64,000 nt of DNA from a bacterium (lineage in GTDB: Bacteria; Zhuqueibacterota; QNDG01; JAFGCO01): the NCBI GenBank assembly GCA_016932575.1, contig JAFGCO010000069.1, positions 62,001-126,000 of the forward strand, given 5' to 3'. The notes below the pieces were generated by a model, which saw only the letters and a program-made list of their open reading frames with translations, searched no databases and was not told the origin of the DNA. A program made the translations under genes and the position numbers. Of the stretch, positions 62,947-64,000 are shown in pieces. Numbering within the stretch: the stretch's first letter is position 1; the number at the start of each line of letters is the position of its first letter.

Positions 62947-63510
62947 CTAAAAATGAAGGGCGATGTTCACACCGTTCAAAGTACTGCTGACTTTGACTTT
63001 TCCGATTGGCACCTTGATTTCCATAGGCCGGATGGCGATATAAAGGGAGCCAACGCTCAAAATACTTGAAACAATGCCGGCTGCCATCGCATTCTTCTGA
63101 TCTTTTGTATTGATGGTTTCAGGATCAACCTGTGCTTCCTTACGTTCTTTTTCGGCTTTTTTATGAAGGCGATCATACTCCTGAAACCGGTTGATTGCAT
63201 AGGCTCCAGACGCAATACTTAATACTGCAAAAGGTAGAAATGGCCGGCGAACTTCAGTGTAATAGCGTTCTCCAGTAATAAGATCTATCACTTGGTTATC
63301 CCGATAAATTCGAGCAATATTTTTTTGAAAAACAGCGATTGTACTTCCCTGTTCTGTTTTCATAACAAAGGCTTTGCCCCCTTTGGTATCTTGAACTTTT
63401 ACAATCTTCCCGCGGTATTTTACTCCTTTTCGGGTTTCAAGAATATCCAAAGCCAAGGCATTCGAAACAACAATTAATAGTAAAAAACATCCAGCCCACT
63501 TGTATTTCAT
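62947..63510 (-). CDS. Secreted protein of unknown function
   Basis: A 187-residue exported protein. The signal peptide (WAGCFLLLIVVSNALAL) is followed by a beta-rich region (RKGVKYRGKIVKVQDTKGGKAFV, GSTIAVFQKNIARIYRDNQ) that resembles small SH3- or Sm-like barrels. A hydrophobic segment (FLPFAVLSIASGAYAI), a Lys/Glu-rich helix (EYDRLHKKAEKERKEAQ), a second hydrophobic segment and a final beta hairpin ending IALHF come after. The terminal Phe would suit an outer-membrane location. No family is recognised. Confidence 0.72.
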   Translation of the reverse strand: MKYKWAGCFLLLIVVSNALALDILETRKGVKYRGKIVKVQDTKGGKAFVMKTEQGSTIAVFQKNIARIYRDNQVIDLITGERYYTEVRRPFLPFAVLSIASGAYAINRFQEYDRLHKKAEKERKEAQVDPETINTKDQKNAMAAGIVSSILSVGSLYIAIRPMEIKVPIGKVKVSSTLNGVNIALHF

Positions 63511-63842
63511 TCAAATATTCCTCTTATGCTCGGTTTCATGGAGTATAACAGATAAATGTAAATTTCAAAAGCCGGTTTTAATGATTGATTAAAAAATCAT
63601 CAAATACTCCCGTTTCTGTTCTCTGACAAGATGCAAATTGAAATGAACATCGCTTTCTGATCAAGACCGATGAATAGATTGCATAAAATATGCCAAAACA
63701 GCAAACTGGCACTGCCGAAATGAAAAAGAACAGTTTTAACCGATTTTATCTGAAGCAGAAAATCGTGTTTTACATTGTTTATTTTCTGTCTTTCAAGAAA
63801 TAAATGGCATTATCGATAAATTATAATCTTCTGATTAGCAAC
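63511..63842. other. Intergenic region with possible sigma-54-like site
   Basis: A 332-base AT-rich spacer. On the minus strand TGGCAT-ATTTT-ATGCA (63695-63680) has GG and GC ten bases apart and could drive the gene starting at 63510, but it deviates from consensus in two core positions and the leader would be about 160 bases. Nothing else is recognised. Confidence 0.35.
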
Positions 63843-64000
63843 CTAACGCATCCTTAAAAGCAGTATTGAAATACGCCGATTCAAATAACGGCCCACCGGT
63901 GTCGTGTTATCTCCCAATTTAACCTGTCCGTAATTTTTCAGTTTTACAATCAGGGGTTGACTTTCACCATATCCTACAGGTGTTTCGATTCGGCGGCGCA
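63843..64000 (-). CDS. OmpA-domain protein, C-terminal fragment (partial)
   Basis: Only the last 51 codons are in the window. The translation contains RIETPVGYGESQPLIVK and DNTTPVGRYLNRRISILLL, ending LRMR. The patterns GYGESQP and N-TP-GR--NRR-I are the closing signature of OmpA/MotB-type peptidoglycan-binding domains, which anchor the outer membrane to the cell wall. An insert (LKNYGQVKLG) between them is longer than usual. The TAG stop is at 63843-63845; the start lies beyond the right edge. Confidence 0.8.
   Translation of the reverse strand, partial: RRRIETPVGYGESQPLIVKLKNYGQVKLGDNTTPVGRYLNRRISILLLRMR

Overview
The window reads as chromosomal DNA of a Gram-negative bacterium of the Fibrobacterota-Chlorobiota-Bacteroidota (FCB) type. 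Three secreted proteins end in a C-terminal type IX secretion (T9SS) sorting module carrying NPFN motifs. Two TonB-dependent receptors with N-terminal STN domains sit behind an ECF sigma factor and a FecR anti-sigma factor. A full Bat (aerotolerance) operon is also present. The NPFNPSTTI form of the sorting signal suggests a Calditrichota, KSB1 or Ignavibacteria-like lineage rather than a typical Bacteroidales member; this is inference from motifs only. No rRNA, tRNA, CRISPR array or transposase gene was seen.

Layout. 1-9.1 kb, minus strand: ECF sigma, FecR, two tandem TonB-dependent receptors and a T9SS-exported repeat protein, plus the start of another exported protein at the left edge. 9.4-12.7 kb: a HEAT-like secreted protein, a MITE-like palindrome, and a DUF3326 gene between imperfect direct repeats. 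13.2-21.7 kb: two gingipain-family (C25) proteins around a GH35-type glycosidase. 22.3-28.2 kb: a CDP-alcohol phosphotransferase, then a nitrogen module (PII, AmtB, a TorF/Gcw_chp-like outer-membrane protein) divergent from a large ACT-domain protein. 28.4-34.2 kb: a cation/calcium exchanger, pyrE, pyrF, a PAS histidine kinase and threonine aldolase, separated by low-complexity spacers. 34.4-36.9 kb, plus strand: an unusual three-gene unit (small Pro-rich membrane peptide, polytopic membrane protein, NtrC-like AAA+ regulator lacking GAFTGA). 37.2-40.9 kb: a LacI-type effector domain with an apparently frameshifted DNA-binding region, and an M6 metalloprotease with a T9SS signal.

40.9-51.7 kb, minus strand: the Bat operon (BatD-like, MoxR, DUF58, TPR/SurA-like lipoprotein, second BatD-like, BatA, BatB, BatC, BatD, BatE). 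51.9-60.1 kb: a proteostasis block (hsp20, grpE, dnaJ, zinc ribbon, dnaK, second hsp20, a 75-residue membrane protein, clpB, TPR lipoprotein). It is followed by an HtrA protease and a membrane zinc peptidase. The right end holds a small secreted protein and the C-terminus of an OmpA-domain protein.

The most notable regulatory signal is upstream of the proteostasis block: an exact sigma-54 promoter match (TGGCAC-N5-TTGCA) about 45-60 bp before the first hsp20 start. Two palindromic GCCRATTTGRC elements spaced exactly 20 bp lie a further 70-100 bp upstream, the arrangement expected for an enhancer-dependent heat-shock operon. A near match to the same promoter class precedes the PII-AmtB operon.
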